In this document: positions 1 through 11,241 of the stretch, piece after piece | Position numbering within the stretch: the stretch's first letter is position 1 | Layout of the letters: each line of letters opens with the position of its first letter | Source: Rutidosis leptorrhynchoides | Taxonomy: Eukaryota; Streptophyta; Magnoliopsida; Asterales; Asteraceae | Length of the DNA stretch: 64,000 bases | Direction of reading: 5' to 3' | NCBI RefSeq assembly: GCF_046630445.1 | Contig: NC_092338.1 | Location: forward strand, 339,535,001 to 339,599,000 | Program-made: the position numbers and the translations under genes | The notes under the pieces: generated by a model | Databases searched by the model: none | Seen by the model: the letters and a program-made list of their open reading frames with translations, nothing else | What the model was told of the DNA's origin: nothing

Positions 1-150
1 GCCTGGTCCTACTGCTCTGTTTCTCCCCATCTTACGTAGGGCTGATCCAACTTCCTCCCGTTTGATTCTCGTACAGAGACAGTTGTTTTGATAATGGAGT
101 ACCTCTCGTGCTTCAGCGTTTCGTTCGGGTCTGTCCTCACCGAAAAGCGA
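1..150 (-). mobile_element. LINE reverse-transcriptase fragment
   Basis: Read on the minus strand, bases about 60 to 1 encode a peptide containing ALRKMGRNRAVGP, preceded by a TRIKREEV stretch. This fits the N-terminal part of plant non-LTR reverse transcriptases, where an (R)I...EV..AL.KM..GKAVGPD segment precedes the palm. The frame stays open for only about 35 codons and runs off the left edge, so this is a fragment or an element cut by the window. It is the RTE/L1-type motif seen by eye only; the clade is not assigned. Confidence 0.55.
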
Positions 151-239
151 TGAGAAATACCATTACCATCTTTTTCTAATATCGTCTTCTCTCACTATAC
201 TATGACCTGCCTCATCTTTGATATATATGATATTATCTA

Positions 240-604
240 GATCCCTTCTTCTTCGCTCCCTAGCTTTGACTATCCTATATATGTCATTTGCCCCCTCTTT
301 ATATGTCATTTGCCCCCTCTTTAAATTATATCCTATATATGTGATATATATGTCATTTTATGTAGAAAATACTCTTTAAATTTCATAGAACACCACTAAA
401 TTTAGTTATAGGACTCCATATATTTTTCGAATTTATAGTTTTTCTTATAAATTGTATAGGACTCCACTAAATTTAACTACTCGAATTACATATATCTTTC
501 AAATTTTTGGTTTTTAACGTAAAAAACCACTAAAATAATACTTAAATATAATTAATAGTGAAAAAAATTGGAACCCATTGAGTTACGATCCTAGAATCGC
601 CACT
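240..604. mobile_element. hAT-like non-autonomous element, right-end remnant
   Basis: The segment ends with CCTAGAATCGCCACTG at 589-604, the same terminal sequence that closes the hAT MITE in intron 5 of the glutamate dehydrogenase gene (55321-55335). It also shares that element's internal AGGAC(T/C)CCA..AAATTTA phrases. A left terminus is not recognised inside the window. Bases 605-784 after it show nothing recognisable. Confidence 0.4.
279..322. repeat. 22-bp direct tandem duplication
   Basis: The 22-bp unit beginning ATATGTCATTTGCCCCCTCT occurs twice head to tail at 279-300 and 301-322. Confidence 0.8.
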
Positions 605-797
605 GAGTACATTGCGAACATGTGATTCGGGGTTGATTTACGAATTTGTTTATGCTTTTATATTCTAATTAATTAATAATTCACTAATTTTTTGGTTTTA
701 ATTTGGATTTGGTGGGTCCTTCATAATTCGCAATTTTGAGTGTGCGTTTCCTTGCATATCGTCTATCATTTCGTACGGTAACTCTTTTTTTTTTTTT

Positions 798-1062
798 AGA
801 AATTTACTGACAGAAACTGTGTCAGACTCACTTTTCCAAACTAGATGTACGGACCGCGGATCAGCTTAATATCTCCGGCGGTACCTGCGGTATCAACCCT
901 ACGCGCGACACGTGTCTTCTTCTACCGCTGGTCCCACTTTTTGAATTTGAACACCGCAGGTTGTCTGCGGTATCTCAGGGTGCATAAAATTGACTGGCGG
1001 TAAGGATTTGAATTCTCGAATTTCGCGCTCAATCTAAAAGTACCCGTTTACAGCCATTTATG
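798..1062 (+). repeat. Left terminal inverted repeat of the giant MULE
   Basis: This matches, in reverse complement, 43985-44306. It runs from AGAAATTTACTGACAG through the CCGCGG and CGGTACCTGCGG blocks to AATTCTCGAATTTCGCGCT at about 1012-1030. It is much richer in GC than its surroundings. It lacks about 70 bp that are duplicated in the right repeat. Confidence 0.8.
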
Positions 1063-1108
1063 CTTACACCATTTTTTTTACAGCCATTTTTTACAGAATT
1101 TTCTTCAG

Positions 1109-1221
1109 TGGTGGTCCAAGTTACAAGCGAGTCTGCGGTGGTAGTCCAATTTCATCTCCCGCCGGTGGTGGTCCAAGTTACAAGCGAGTTTGTGGTGGTG
1201 GTTCAATTCCATCTTACAAGT
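1109..1221. repeat. Two-copy subterminal tandem repeat (about 60 bp)
   Basis: A unit containing GTGGTCCAAGTTACAAGCGA followed by a GGTGG.GGT.CAATT phrase is present twice (about 1109-1163 and 1164-1221), just inside the left inverted repeat. Subterminal tandem repeats are common in MULEs. From 1222 to 1900 I see no gene and no other clear repeat. Confidence 0.6.
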
Positions 1222-1900
1222 GAGTCTTTTTTTATTTAATTTCTGGTCCAATATCGCACAGAATGTTCTTTCTTGGTATTATGGTTGTTTTTAAACTTTT
1301 TGACAACCCCTAACTGATATGCTGGTAACTGTTTGCTCAAATGCCCCAAAGAAAGTTTACTCTAGTATGCTGAAGAAACTTTAGTTGTACAGTTATTACA
1401 TTTGGAAATTTATATAAATTGAATGGGTTTTGCATTACATATACTTGTTAGTCTTCAATTGTATATAAATTGAATGTGTACTTGCAGACTTTTGAAAGTC
1501 ATCATACTTATGTGTGGCTAACCATCCATGTTTGCTAATGCGATAACGAAAACCTAGAGGAGATTTTGTTTATGTAATGTTGTTATTAGTATGTATGTAT
1601 AAGGGTAGAAGCTTAGTTGTGTATGAGATTTGTGTATTGCTTTTGTTCAAGCCACAGTGGATTTTGTCCCAATAGGACATAATCTTTGTAAGTCCAACTT
1701 AAACTCAAAAATGCTAATTCATGACTATTAGACGGGATTTAACGCAGCGCCATGGACCAAAAAATGAGACGATCGTGCCCCAACGCGCCCCTAACCTGGC
1801 ATAATGGGGGAAAAACTTGATTGGCGCGATGCTTGGATCACCGGAGAAGTTTTGCAGGGTGATGGGGTTGGGCGAATGACAAAGGGACACGTGGAATGTG

Positions 1901-1920
1901 CAACGGATATATATCCGTTG
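1901..1920. promoter_or_regulatory. Perfect 20-bp palindrome with AACGG/CCGTT arms
   Basis: CAACGGATATATATCCGTTG is its own reverse complement. Each arm contains an AACGG core, the core of plant MSA-type Myb sites. It lies immediately left of the hAT MITE at 1924; the last 5 bases of the palindrome (1916-1920) are part of that MITE's 8-bp target duplication. The regulatory role is a guess. Confidence 0.5.
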
Positions 1921-1923
1921 AAT

Positions 1924-2114
1924 CAGTGGCGGAACTTGACCCCGACTCGAGAGGGGGCGAAACTAATTGAAGGGGGTAAGAAACTAATCGAAGGGGGGTA
2001 AACACTAAAAAAAACCTTATTTTTTCGTAAATTTTTTTTTTAGTGTAAAAAATTTTTTCCCCGAAATCGAGGGGGGCGGATACCCCCTTTTGTCCCTTAA
2101 ATGTTCCGCCCCTG
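1924..2114. mobile_element. hAT-type MITE, 191 bp, with 8-bp target duplication
   Basis: The termini are CAGTGGCGGAAC and GTTCCGCCCCTG, an inverted repeat with one mismatch. They are flanked by the perfect 8-bp direct repeat CGTTGAAT at 1916-1923 and 2115-2122. Eight-bp duplications and CA(G/A)-type ends fit the hAT superfamily. There is no coding potential; the interior is G- or C-run rich with poly-T. Confidence 0.85.
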
Positions 2115-2587
2115 CGTTGAATGAAATTAATTTTTTTTTTTTTTACAAATACCCCATTTCTATACAATTTTTATACACACTTCTTTCATTTCAATACTTC
2201 TTAAATATTTAAAATATTCTAAACTTCTCTGAAAAAATGTCACAAATTTCAGTTTGATTTGTGTTTAGTTTCAGTAATTTGAATAATTTGTAATCGTTAT
2301 CTTTAATTTGAATAAATTTTAATCGTTAGCTTTAATTTTATTCATAAGTGAGCAAAGATGCTTTCGGAAAACTGAGATGATGTGACATAGCATAGCAACT
2401 TTAATTAAAGCTGTATGTAACAGAGATTCCCTGACTAAAGCTGATGAAGACAGAGATTCTTTAATTAAAGCTGATGAAGATAGAGATTCTTTGACTTGAA
2501 TCAGATTTGCTTTATTAAAAGTTGTATATTAATAGTTGTATTCAACAAACGTGTTTATTGCCACAACTACCTACTACCTTCTACCTC

Positions 2588-2595
2588 TATAAATA
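2588..2595 (+). promoter_or_regulatory. TATA box of the small acidic-protein gene
   Basis: TATAAATA lies 58 bp upstream of the first codon of the reading frame at 2653 to 3066, the usual plant distance for a TATA box plus a short leader. Confidence 0.55.
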
Positions 2596-2652
2596 GAAGC
2601 CATTATTTCTCATCAAACCACACATACTTTAAAACTTATCTACTACTTCAAA

Positions 2653-3066
2653 ATGAGTCAAATTCATGTTTTGGTGTAAGTGAACTACGGTGGACAATTC
2701 GACCCTCAAGTCAGGAATTACTCCACCACCGTCAATGCTGAACAAAGGGAGTACCGCTTGAATGTTCGTAATCATCCACTGTCCAATCTGCTTGATTTCC
2801 TCAAGGATGAGATACCTCTTGTATTCTCATAAGTCTGGTTCTTCAAGGAACCCAATGTTCCAACCACTCCTCTTAAAGAAGAAGACGACTGGTGTATGCT
2901 TGTGGGTCGAGCTGTGACTCGCAACGAGTCAATCAAGCTGTACATCGAGTATCCGATTGAGATGGGGTACATTGATCCCTCTGATGAAGAGGACTATGTA
3001 CCAAGCGGGCCACAGTACGGCACGGATGGCAAGTTCTACTCTTCTGGTGATTCGGACGATTTCTAA
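2653..3066 (+). pseudogene. Small acidic protein of unknown function, decayed
   Basis: One frame of 138 codons starts MSQIHVLV and ends SSGDSDDF. It has an acidic C-terminal part (SDEEDYVPSGPQYG) and is interrupted by two in-frame stops, after codon 8 and in the middle (codon about 58, after IPLVFS). Outside these stops the codons read like a real protein (NYGGQFDP, EYRLNVRNHPL, EEDDWCMLVGRAV). A TATA box upstream and an AATAAA signal downstream suggest it was a complete short transcription unit. I do not recognise the family; the position suggests MULE cargo or a nested smaller transposon. The second half (codons 59-138) is uninterrupted. Confidence 0.5.
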
Positions 3067-3147
3067 ATGTTTAACTTAATTATTGTTGTATTTGTGTTGG
3101 ATGTTTAGTTTTCAAAAAAAAACTTGTAACCGTGTTTGTTTGTGTTT

Positions 3148-3153
3148 AATAAA
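3148..3153 (+). terminator. Poly(A) signal AATAAA
   Basis: AATAAA occurs 82 bp after the stop codon of the small acidic-protein reading frame, preceded by the T/G-rich sequence typical of plant 3' ends. Confidence 0.5.
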
Positions 3154-3317
3154 AGTTCTGTTAAAAAAATGAATATTGTCTGTGATAATTATTATAATTA
3201 ATAATACGAAATAATAATAATAAATAATATTAATATTAATAATAATACTAATAATTATTATTATTATTATAAAAACTCAAACAAAAATAAATAAATTAAT
3301 TAAAAATGTGGGACTAA

Positions 3318-3444
3318 CAACCCCCATCACACCCCCATCACGCCTACCATTACAAAATCCATCACCCCATCACCCCCATCACATTGCCACATCAGCACTA
3401 TACCCCACAAAAACCCCATCATCCCCATCACCCCATTACCATAA
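3318..3444. repeat. CCCCATCAC-rich segment
   Basis: The phrase CCCCATCAC or close variants recurs about eight times. Such segments often form ends of non-autonomous DNA elements, but I could not find a matching partner. Bases 3445-4275 contain no supported gene; a short open frame at 4009-4239 reads NDIPKMIIFVDKPYNMTASP, which looks coding-like but is unassigned. Confidence 0.4.
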
Positions 3445-4275
3445 AAAAGAGTCTTAGGAGGGGTTTTGACCATAAAGCTTCCTCAAAACAGTCAAAAGTG
3501 ACTTTGGAATCACTTTCTATAAGATCACTGCCTATACAATAGCTGTATATAAAGCAAATAGGGATAGTAAGGTAATCATACAGTCAAAAGCACAACTTGA
3601 TATTGTCATGCAAAAAGCAAAATATAGCTTCTGCATACATTATTGTACCTTTGTTAATTGCAAAACCAAGAACTCTATCTATCTCATTTTTGGAATTTTG
3701 GGTAATTTTATAACCCTGAATCATGTTTCTTGATATTCAATTATAGTCAGGGAATTTGAATAATAAAGAAAGCAATATGCTATTATATCTATCAAATTAA
3801 AATGTTAAAGTCAACATTTTACTAGTAGTAACATATAGTTTATTATCAAATGCTATAGTAAAAGATAACTATATCCTTTCTTATAGTGTTTGAAACACAT
3901 CCTACATGTCATGTTCTCATCAGACTATTTGAGACTATTTAATCCTGATTAGTCCCATTGTCTGATATAGCGTCATTTCAATTATGAAATCATACACACA
4001 TATGAGGTTTGTTTACGTCTAATTTAATCGCTTGTTGGATAAACAAAAATGACATTCCAAAAATGATCATCTTTGTTGACAAGCCGTATAACATGACTGC
4101 CTCACCTTTTCATCCAAGACCACTCGTTAGATTCACACATATTAAACTCAAGATTCCTAATACCACTTATCATCTTTATTTTTTTAAATGTTTTATTGAT
4201 TATTTTAATTTGGCTATGTTTATGTTATTACTACTTTAACAATAGTTATTTTTGTTTCATTGTAGTCTTTTGGAA

Positions 4276-5910
4276 ATGGCTAACAAAAAGGAAAAAACAA
4301 AGCAGCAGCATCAGCAGCATCTGACCTAAACTTCGATCGAAGTGTGGTATAAGAAATTTTAACATGTATGTTTAGTTAAAAAAAATTTGACGTTAATTGT
4401 TTTGAAAGAATCTTTTTTTGAAGGTAGAGATATTATGCTAATGTCACAGTGAGGAATAAGATGGGACTTATTTCTGTGATTAACAAGAGGTTAAACGGGA
4501 CGTCCGCGTTAGATTTATTGAGGCGCACATTTTTCGGTAGTTGGTTGAGTCTACGACTTGATACGAACGAAGGTGCGTTGATTCATTTAATACTTCAAAT
4601 GCAAGTACCTTTAAAGGCTAACCATGATCCTTTAGTTGATTCATTGATTTATGATGTTGGGGGATTTCGGGTGAAGTTTGGAGCGAAGGAGTTTTGCCTT
4701 ATAACGGGATTCCGTTTTGGTGAAGAAAAATGGAGACCCTTAAAGCCTAAGGTATTACCATTTCGTCAGAGAGTTTTTTCACATGTTAAAATTGGTAACA
4801 TCAACCTTGAAGAGTTGTCGCTATTGTTTTATGGGGATGATTTTTTTTAAAAACTAACCCCCGAAGATGCAGTTCGTGTTTGTTTGTTGATGATGTTACA
4901 TTATATTTTTTTGGGGGTGGGGAGTGATAAGGGTTAGTTGAATCTTTGCAAGAGTGGAACTCTTATCCTTGGGGTACACATTTTTGGATACATACACATG
5001 GGAAATTAAAGGACGTCGTACCAAAAAGTCGAGAAAAACATCTCGCAACACCGAAATGTAAAAAAATAAGTTATAGTCTTGCGGGATTTATTTGGGCGTT
5101 TCAGGTTAGTAAATTAATCTGCTATAGTCTCACGCCAATATTCGGACAAAGAAGCTGCAATCAGTTATATGTATTTAAATAAATATATTTATATGTATAT
5201 CTATAAGAAAAAAACATATATTTTAAATATATATTAAATAAATATTAAATTTAGTTATATGTATTTAAATAAATATATTTATATTTATGTTGTAGTTTTA
5301 TATTTTTATATTTAATTTTTGATTTGTGCAGATTTGGATATTTGAGGCATTTCCGTTGTCCCAAAAATATTTTATAAAAGATAAGAGTATTTTACCACGT
5401 GGTGTGCAATGCATATCAAACTTGTCATTTGGTCCTAACCAACATAAAAAGTTCCTTGGACCCTTTTTAGATGTAAGTCTTTTTAGAGTGTTTTAGTCAT
5501 TATTAATATTATATTTGATGGAAATAATTGTATTGATTAACAACTTTTTTTAGGACGAAATTCCGCGTGCAACACTAAAACCAACTACAGCAGAGGCAAA
5601 CACTGATTGGTGGTTGTGTAGTATGGAATCTTTTGGGGTTGTTGATCATCATCCACCCCGTCGCCGGTTTAATAACCCTCCTCTTTCGCATGTGTTTGAT
5701 CCGTCTATGCATAACAAACCCCCACCGTCTGTTGATGTTCCCACAAAATTTACCCCGTTGATGTACCAAGAATTTTACACTCAGTTGTTTATAGGTCGTA
5801 CTTTTAGTTTAGAGCAAGATTTATATAAGACAAAGCTGGAAGTAGCTTCTTTGAAAAATCAAGTGGGACAACATTCTGTGGGACAACATAATGTGGGTTT
5901 TATGTTTTAA
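4276..5910 (+). pseudogene. DUF1985-domain gene (Ulp1-like N-terminal half), left MULE cargo
   Basis: A probable start is the ATG at 4276 (MANKKEK...), followed by an intron and an exon from about 4428 with RYYANVTVRNKMGLISVINK. DUF1985 features are visible: the LDLLRRTFFGSWLSL block, GALIHLILQM, and VGGFRVKFGAKEFCLITGF (the conserved F...EF.LITGL core). Further coding blocks are LQEWNSYPWGTHFWI (about 4938), IWIFEAFPLSQKYF (from 5332), a DEIPRAT..DWWLC exon from 5554, and a coiled-coil-like tail ending at 5910. Frames shift after a T-run near 4850 and again near 4920, so the DUF1985 exon is broken. No C48 protease domain follows, unlike the related minus-strand gene at 31625-34422. It is probably a decayed MULE passenger. 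Confidence 0.65.
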
Positions 5911-6003
5911 GTTGGTCATTTCATCTTAACAAATGTTGTTATTTATACATTTCAAGATAAGTAATTTGAAAAAAATGACAACTAATGTGTACAAGCCTAA
6001 ATG

Positions 6004-6232
6004 TCATACAATTGATATTGACACCTCAACTTTAAAGCGAAAGTGTTGTACAATTGATATTGACAACTGAACTTTTAAGCGAATATGTCGTACAATTGAT
6101 AATGACAACTCACATTTAAAGCGAAAGTGTCGTACAATTGATATTGACAACTCACCTTTTAAGCGAAAGTGTCGTAAAATTGATATTGACAACTCAATTT
6201 TTAAGCAAAATTGTCGTACAATTGATATTCAA
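6004..6232. repeat. Minisatellite, about 42-bp unit, five to six copies
   Basis: The unit reads roughly TTGATATTGACAACTCAACT, then TTTAAGCGAAAGTGTCGTACAA. Copies differ by a few bases. The same unit appears again at 18800-18915 in three copies, on the far side of the nested LTR element. Confidence 0.85.
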
Positions 6233-6528
6233 ACGATTATAGACAAAATAATAAAAAAAGTTCATGACCGTCACTGTTCACATATGTCTTCTCAATTATT
6301 TTTACTAAGCTATAGGGTACTCAACTATTATTTTTACCATAATTATCAAATATTTATAGTTACTTATTATTAACTATCAAATGGAAAAACAAGTTTGTTT
6401 ATTCTTAGTTCTACTTTTCAATATAATGTTTTCGGCTAATAAGAGTATTGTCACAAATAACGATTTATTTCATATCGGATAACCAAACAAACACACATAG
6501 AGTTACAAGCATAACATTATTTGACTAG

Positions 6529-7260
6529 TTACCACATTTTAGCCCTAGGTATGGTTTGAGGTTCACCATATTCTGGTAGGTTAAGATAATTAAATAGTTT
6601 TGTAAGCAACATTCCATAAGGTATAGGATGATAGGGCGATTCTATACAGTCCTGCATCCGGTTAAGAATGATGTTTCCAACATCAAAATGTGTACCATTC
6701 ATGATCCAAAAAACAATAAGTGCCTCCAAAACCATCACTTCATCAACAAATACTGGAGGTCCTCGACAAGTTATGTTGCTACGGACAGCTTTATAAATTT
6801 TTCTGGCACGGTCGTTGAGTTGATAACCTGCAATCATTCTTGCATTTCTACATCCCTGAAGTTCGTCATCTCTAACGACACTTTCTATAACGTCGTTTAT
6901 GTCTACACCTGTATACTCTTTAGAAACACGATCATCATTAGTTTCAAATGTGTTACAGTAAAATTTGATACCATTGGTTGGGAGACCGAATGCATTTTTT
7001 ATGATTTCCGGCTCCCAAACATAACCTTGGCCACCAAGGGTGAAACGTACCATTTCAATGTTTGCAAGACGTCTATATTCAAAACGTCTATAAAACTCCC
7101 GAACACGTTCAGGAAAAACAGCAAAGACGTCTTTTAAAAGACTATCAATGCCGAGAAACTCAAACATTGGGTACTCTTGACGATATTTTGGTCGGAGTGG
7201 ATATGCCATTTGACAAGATCCAGTTATGATTCCCCTCCCATGAACATCAGAATAATACAT
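6529..7260 (-). CDS. Putative plant transposon protein (PF20167-like), 243 aa
   Basis: This is an uninterrupted 243-codon frame on the minus strand starting MYYSDVHGRG. The core FPERVREFYRRFEYRR..IEMVRFTLGGQGYVWEPEII (split by me for length) and KNAFGLPTNG match the pattern of the plant 'putative transposon protein' domain: an FY.N helix, a strand with a V.G pair, then I...(F/L)GLP. Later segments QGCRNARMIAGYQLNDRA and VFWIMNGTHFDVGNIIL also fit, where residues around an aromatic-W-x-x-x-x-F/H-x-x-D and a 'small residue-I' helix are typical. Such proteins occur in retroelement- or MULE-related plant repeats; biochemical activity is unknown. The gene seems intact and single-exon. It sits between the DUF1985 gene and a (TA)n tract and points away from the MULE centre. 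Confidence 0.65.
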   Translation of the reverse strand: MYYSDVHGRGIITGSCQMAYPLRPKYRQEYPMFEFLGIDSLLKDVFAVFPERVREFYRRFEYRRLANIEMVRFTLGGQGYVWEPEIIKNAFGLPTNGIKFYCNTFETNDDRVSKEYTGVDINDVIESVVRDDELQGCRNARMIAGYQLNDRARKIYKAVRSNITCRGPPVFVDEVMVLEALIVFWIMNGTHFDVGNIILNRMQDCIESPYHPIPYGMLLTKLFNYLNLPEYGEPQTIPRAKMW

Positions 7261-7337
7261 TTTTAATTAAAAAACATAAGAATTAATAGTTATAAGAGAA
7301 AATAATTGTGGTGTGGATGTTTGTATCCTTGAAACGT

Positions 7338-7448
<111 letters not shown>

Positions 7449-9783
7449 TCTTTAAAGATTAGTCTTGAAACGTTGACAAGACTAGTCATATCTAAAGATT
7501 CATTTTCGTACATATCAACAAAACAACCCATATTTAAATCGTATATTTTATACAACTGAAATGACGTTACATCTATAAAACCAAGATTTTGATAAAACTA
7601 GTCATCTTTAATGCGGATGAATTGTACATTTTGTGTCACGACCCGGAAAATTTCGACTAATTTTAAACCAAACTCTCGATACGATTTAGTATTCTTGACA
7701 TAATAAGCAAAGTCTGTAAGGTTGAGTCTCAAAAATTTTGAACTGTTTCCTATATTCAATTGACCTTCGACTATTCTCGATGATTCACGAACAACTATTT
7801 GTAAATAGATACATATATATATGTGTGTATATAAATGTGTATATAAATACTACTTGAAAATATATAAAATAATATTTGTTTAAAAATATATAATATATTT
7901 ATGTGATAAAACTTGTTATTTAAAACTGATTATGTATATAGAGAAAGAGTAAATGGAAAATGAATGATTACGAGCTTAATTGGCAAATGTCGGTAACACT
8001 CGGTTGATGTTTTGTTAGTTTTAATATAGATATTGTACGTGTTCATGAAGGATTGAAATAAAAGTTGAAAGGTAAATCGATTACGAGGATTTTAGATTTG
8101 TTAAAAATATTTTTACCTTTTAAAGTTTAAATATTAGTACTCCGTACATATAAATTGAAACATAAAATAAATAATTATTGAACCTTTTTTATCAGGTTTC
8201 AAACAGGTAATGAGTGAAATAATTAAATATAATTAATCTAAAAAAATTGGGATTTTTAGGAACACTTTTTATTCCGTAACTGTTTAGCAATGGACACAAT
8301 ATATTATCCGGGAAAAATATCGGTAGCATACACCCAAATTAATTTCACGAGAATTAAATAAAAACACTATGCTACTGTTTGCTTTTGGACCTTTTCTTCT
8401 TCCTACTAAAACAACTTCTTATATATATACATATATATACAACTACTTCTGTATCCTATTCGACTCACACTACAACCCATCTCAAACACCAATGTTGATA
8501 CCGTAATCCTACTTCATTTCTTTGATCAAAAACTATCATATTTTTATATATATTCTGTTTCGTATAACCACCAAACTCACAACCATGTCACCTTTTACAC
8601 CTCTACTTGTTTTTCTTGTTCAATTAAACTCATAAACCGATCACCACCGATCACTATCTTAATTGATCATCCAAACCACCACTCTTGCTAAATCGATACC
8701 TGCTTGATATGATTTTCTATTTCAGTCCAAAGAAACAACCCATAACAAACCCTCACTGCTATTCTTTCGCTACTGTGAAATATTCAAGTTTAATGCTACA
8801 TGTTTCTTTTTGTTAACAACCACTACTGTTGCGGCCCGCTCCTTTCTGTTCCTGATTCTACTTCAACCGAATAACCACCATTCTCGGCCTATTACTTCTA
8901 TTTTCTGTTCCTAATTTGATAAACCCTGAATAACCACCATAAACCACCACCTCCCTTTCTTCTCTCTCTCTCTCTTAATTCTTCTCTCTCTCTCTCTTAT
9001 TTTTTTTCTATTTTTCGGGTCACATCGACTACACACCCTTTCATCTACTAACACCTACAATACGTTGCTACTCTTTTTCTATCTCTCATTCTGTTTTTTG
9101 TTACAACCAAGAGCCACGACCACCACACCACCGGCTTCATTCTCCGCCAACACCACTTCATCCCCTGAACATAATCACCACCTTCTTTAATGAAACCCAC
9201 GAAAACAATGCTGCTGCAGCTTTACGTGTTTAATATAATGGTGAACGACATCTTAATAAATAATGATGATGAATTATCATATAATAGTGATGAGCCATCA
9301 AAATTGATCAAGTAAATTAATATTCTATTAACCCACTAGTAAGTGGTAGGGTTGCTATGCTGAATTCTTATCAATCGAACTGTGCAAGTTACAAAGATAA
9401 TGTACTTGGGCTGTGATTTTATTTAAAGTATTGGGTTGTGATTTAAAATCTTGGACCGTGCACTAGATATCTAATTGGGCCGATTACTTCTAGCAAATTT
9501 AACTTGGGCCTGTTTTTAGTAATGGGGATGTATTGTTGGGACGGGCCAATAGTAAATGAGTAAGATCCTCGTGTTGGAAATGGTACATGTTAAAATTCCA
9601 CTACCGATTACTGCTATTCGAATTTCTGGTGACATGAGTAGATGATATCATGGGAACGATGATTATGATGGATGGGTTTTATGAAGATAATGTTGATGGT
9701 GTAACTAAGAAAATGCTAAACTCTTAGTATAGGTTAAATACTTTAACTTGCGAAGTATTACAAGAATGTATCGAGTGGTTCCA

Positions 9784-9829
9784 TGGTTCAGTGGGAGTTT
9801 GTTATTTGAAGGGTCGTGGGTTCGAACCA
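9784..9829 (+). promoter_or_regulatory. tRNA-like pol III A and B boxes inside the LTR
   Basis: TGGTTCAGTGG (9784-9794) fits the A-box consensus TRGYNNARNNG exactly, and GGTTCGAACCA (9819-9829) fits the B box GGTTCGANTCC closely. They are 35 bp apart, start to start, which is tRNA-like. The same pair is in the 3' LTR at 17244-17254 and 17279-17289. This is probably a tRNA-derived SINE head fixed within the LTR. Confidence 0.6.
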
Positions 9830-9871
9830 TGCCTGTGACAAACTTATTTTTTTTAGGTATAACTATTTTCA

Positions 9872-9879
<8 letters not shown>

Positions 9880-9949
<70 letters not shown>

Positions 9950-10250
9950 AAGTATTATTATAATTATTATTATTATTATTGTTACTAAAATGGGTATATC
10001 TATAAAAGTTATTACTTATTATCATTATTAGACTATTGGATACGATTAGGAATATTATTAGTATTATTAGTTATGAACACTAAAAATTTCTATTTAAAAA
10101 TGATAATTATTATTAAAATTACCATTACTATTGAAAATGCTATTTTTTCTAAAACTATTATTTTTACTTTATCATTATTTTATACAAAAATTACTATTAC
10201 CAGTATTATTATTATCCTTAAATTAGTATTACTACAATTGATAATTTCAC
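9880..10250. repeat. (TTA)n microsatellite grading into degenerate ATT-rich DNA
   Basis: A pure TTA run occupies 9880-9947, followed by about 300 bp of imperfect ATT or TTA triplets. The copy in the 3' LTR starts at 17338. Confidence 0.9.
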
Positions 10251-10258
10251 AAAACAAA

Positions 10259-10301
<43 letters not shown>

Positions 10302-10585
10302 CAGATATATTTACTAAAGAAAGTATACTAATACTACATAAAATTTCATTTTAACTAGTAACATTAATTAATTATCAAATAAGTATCATAATGTAAAGTA
10401 AGTATAAATAGAATTTTATATATATAAGAACATTAATCTTAATACGTAAAATAATAGATATACACTTGTTCGATTACGATTATATATTTTAATATATATA
10501 CAAATGATATAGGTTCGTGAATCTGAGACCAACCCTACACTTGTTCAATGTCGTTCTATGTATTTTTACTACAAAATCCAGTATG

Positions 10586-11102
10586 GTGAGTTTCATTTGC
10601 TCCCTTTTTAATTGCTTTTGCAATATTTATTTTTGGGCTGAGAATACATGCGCTGCTTTTATAAATGCTTTACGAAATAGACACAAGTACTTAAAATACA
10701 TTCTACGTTGAGTTGTACCACTGGCATACTTCCCTGTAGCTTGGTAACTACTATTTACATGGGGTATTGTAAACGCGAATCCTGTTGATAGATCTATCGG
10801 GTCTGACAACCCCAACCGAACTGGGCGACCAGTATTCAACGGTTGCACAGTACTTCGTTTTGTAGGCTACACTTGGTACAGTGTAGTGAGATTTCATAAT
10901 AAAGGGAATATGCGACATTGATTAATAGTTAAGTATGGTTACCAAGTGCTCAACCACTTAGAATGCTTTACATACACTTGCGAGTGTATTATGTTTATAA
11001 ACAGAAATCTTGTGGTCTATTAACATATTGAAATGATTGTTATGATAAACCTATGAACTCACCAACCTTTTGGTTGACACTTTAAAGCATGTTTATTCTC
11101 AG
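10586..11102 (+). other. Candidate leader intron in the LTR (donor GTGAGT, acceptor TTATTCTCAG)
   Basis: A CAGTATG/GTGAGTTTC donor-like site and a GTTTATTCTCAG/GTACG acceptor-like site bracket 517 bp. The same pair occurs in retrotransposon 2 (22425-22935, 511 bp) and in the minus-strand solo LTR (46438 down to 45961, 478 bp), although these LTRs have otherwise diverged. Conservation of exactly these borders suggests non-coding leader splicing. This is inference; no transcript is available. Confidence 0.4.
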
Positions 11103-11224
11103 GTACGAATTAAGTCTTCCGCTGTGCATTTGCTCAATTTAAGGACATTACTTGGAGTCGATCATCGCAATGGGACCAAATGTTGATGACTCCGTTCAGG
11201 AGGATTAGGACGGGTTACTACAGA

Positions 11225-11241
11225 TGGTATCAGAGCGGTGG
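11225..11241 (+). other. Primer-binding site (initiator Met-tRNA type)
   Basis: TGGTATCAGAGCGGTGG begins two bases after the 5' LTR end; TGGTATCAGAGC is the usual plant complement of the initiator Met-tRNA 3' end. Confidence 0.85.

Larger units (their letters stand above)
7634..11222 (+). repeat. 5' LTR of retrotransposon 1
   Basis: About 3589 bp, TG..CA ended. It contains a CT-rich block near 8940-9010, tRNA-like A and B boxes near 9784-9829, a long ATT-rich stretch (9880-10250), a (TA)n run (10261-10298) and conserved 3' blocks shared with other LTRs in this window. Confidence 0.9.

Noticed and set aside
1804-2167. Overlapping open frames at 1804-2001 (+) and 1838-2167 (-)
   Set aside because: They cross the boundary of the hAT MITE and its target duplication, so they are chance frames.
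9770-9845. A genuine tRNA gene in the LTR
   Set aside because: A and B boxes are present but no acceptor-stem pairing or full cloverleaf can be drawn; it is tRNA-like only.
9705-10031. Open frames on both strands coding for poly-Asn or poly-Ile
   Set aside because: They are translations of the (TTA)n microsatellite; the same applies to frames at 17208-17465, 21553-22007, 29635-30112 and 52940-53224.
10517-10848. Open frames repeated at 18042-18373 in both LTRs of retrotransposon 1
   Set aside because: They recur only because the LTR is repeated; they overlap on opposite strands and cover the candidate non-coding leader, with no recognisable protein features.
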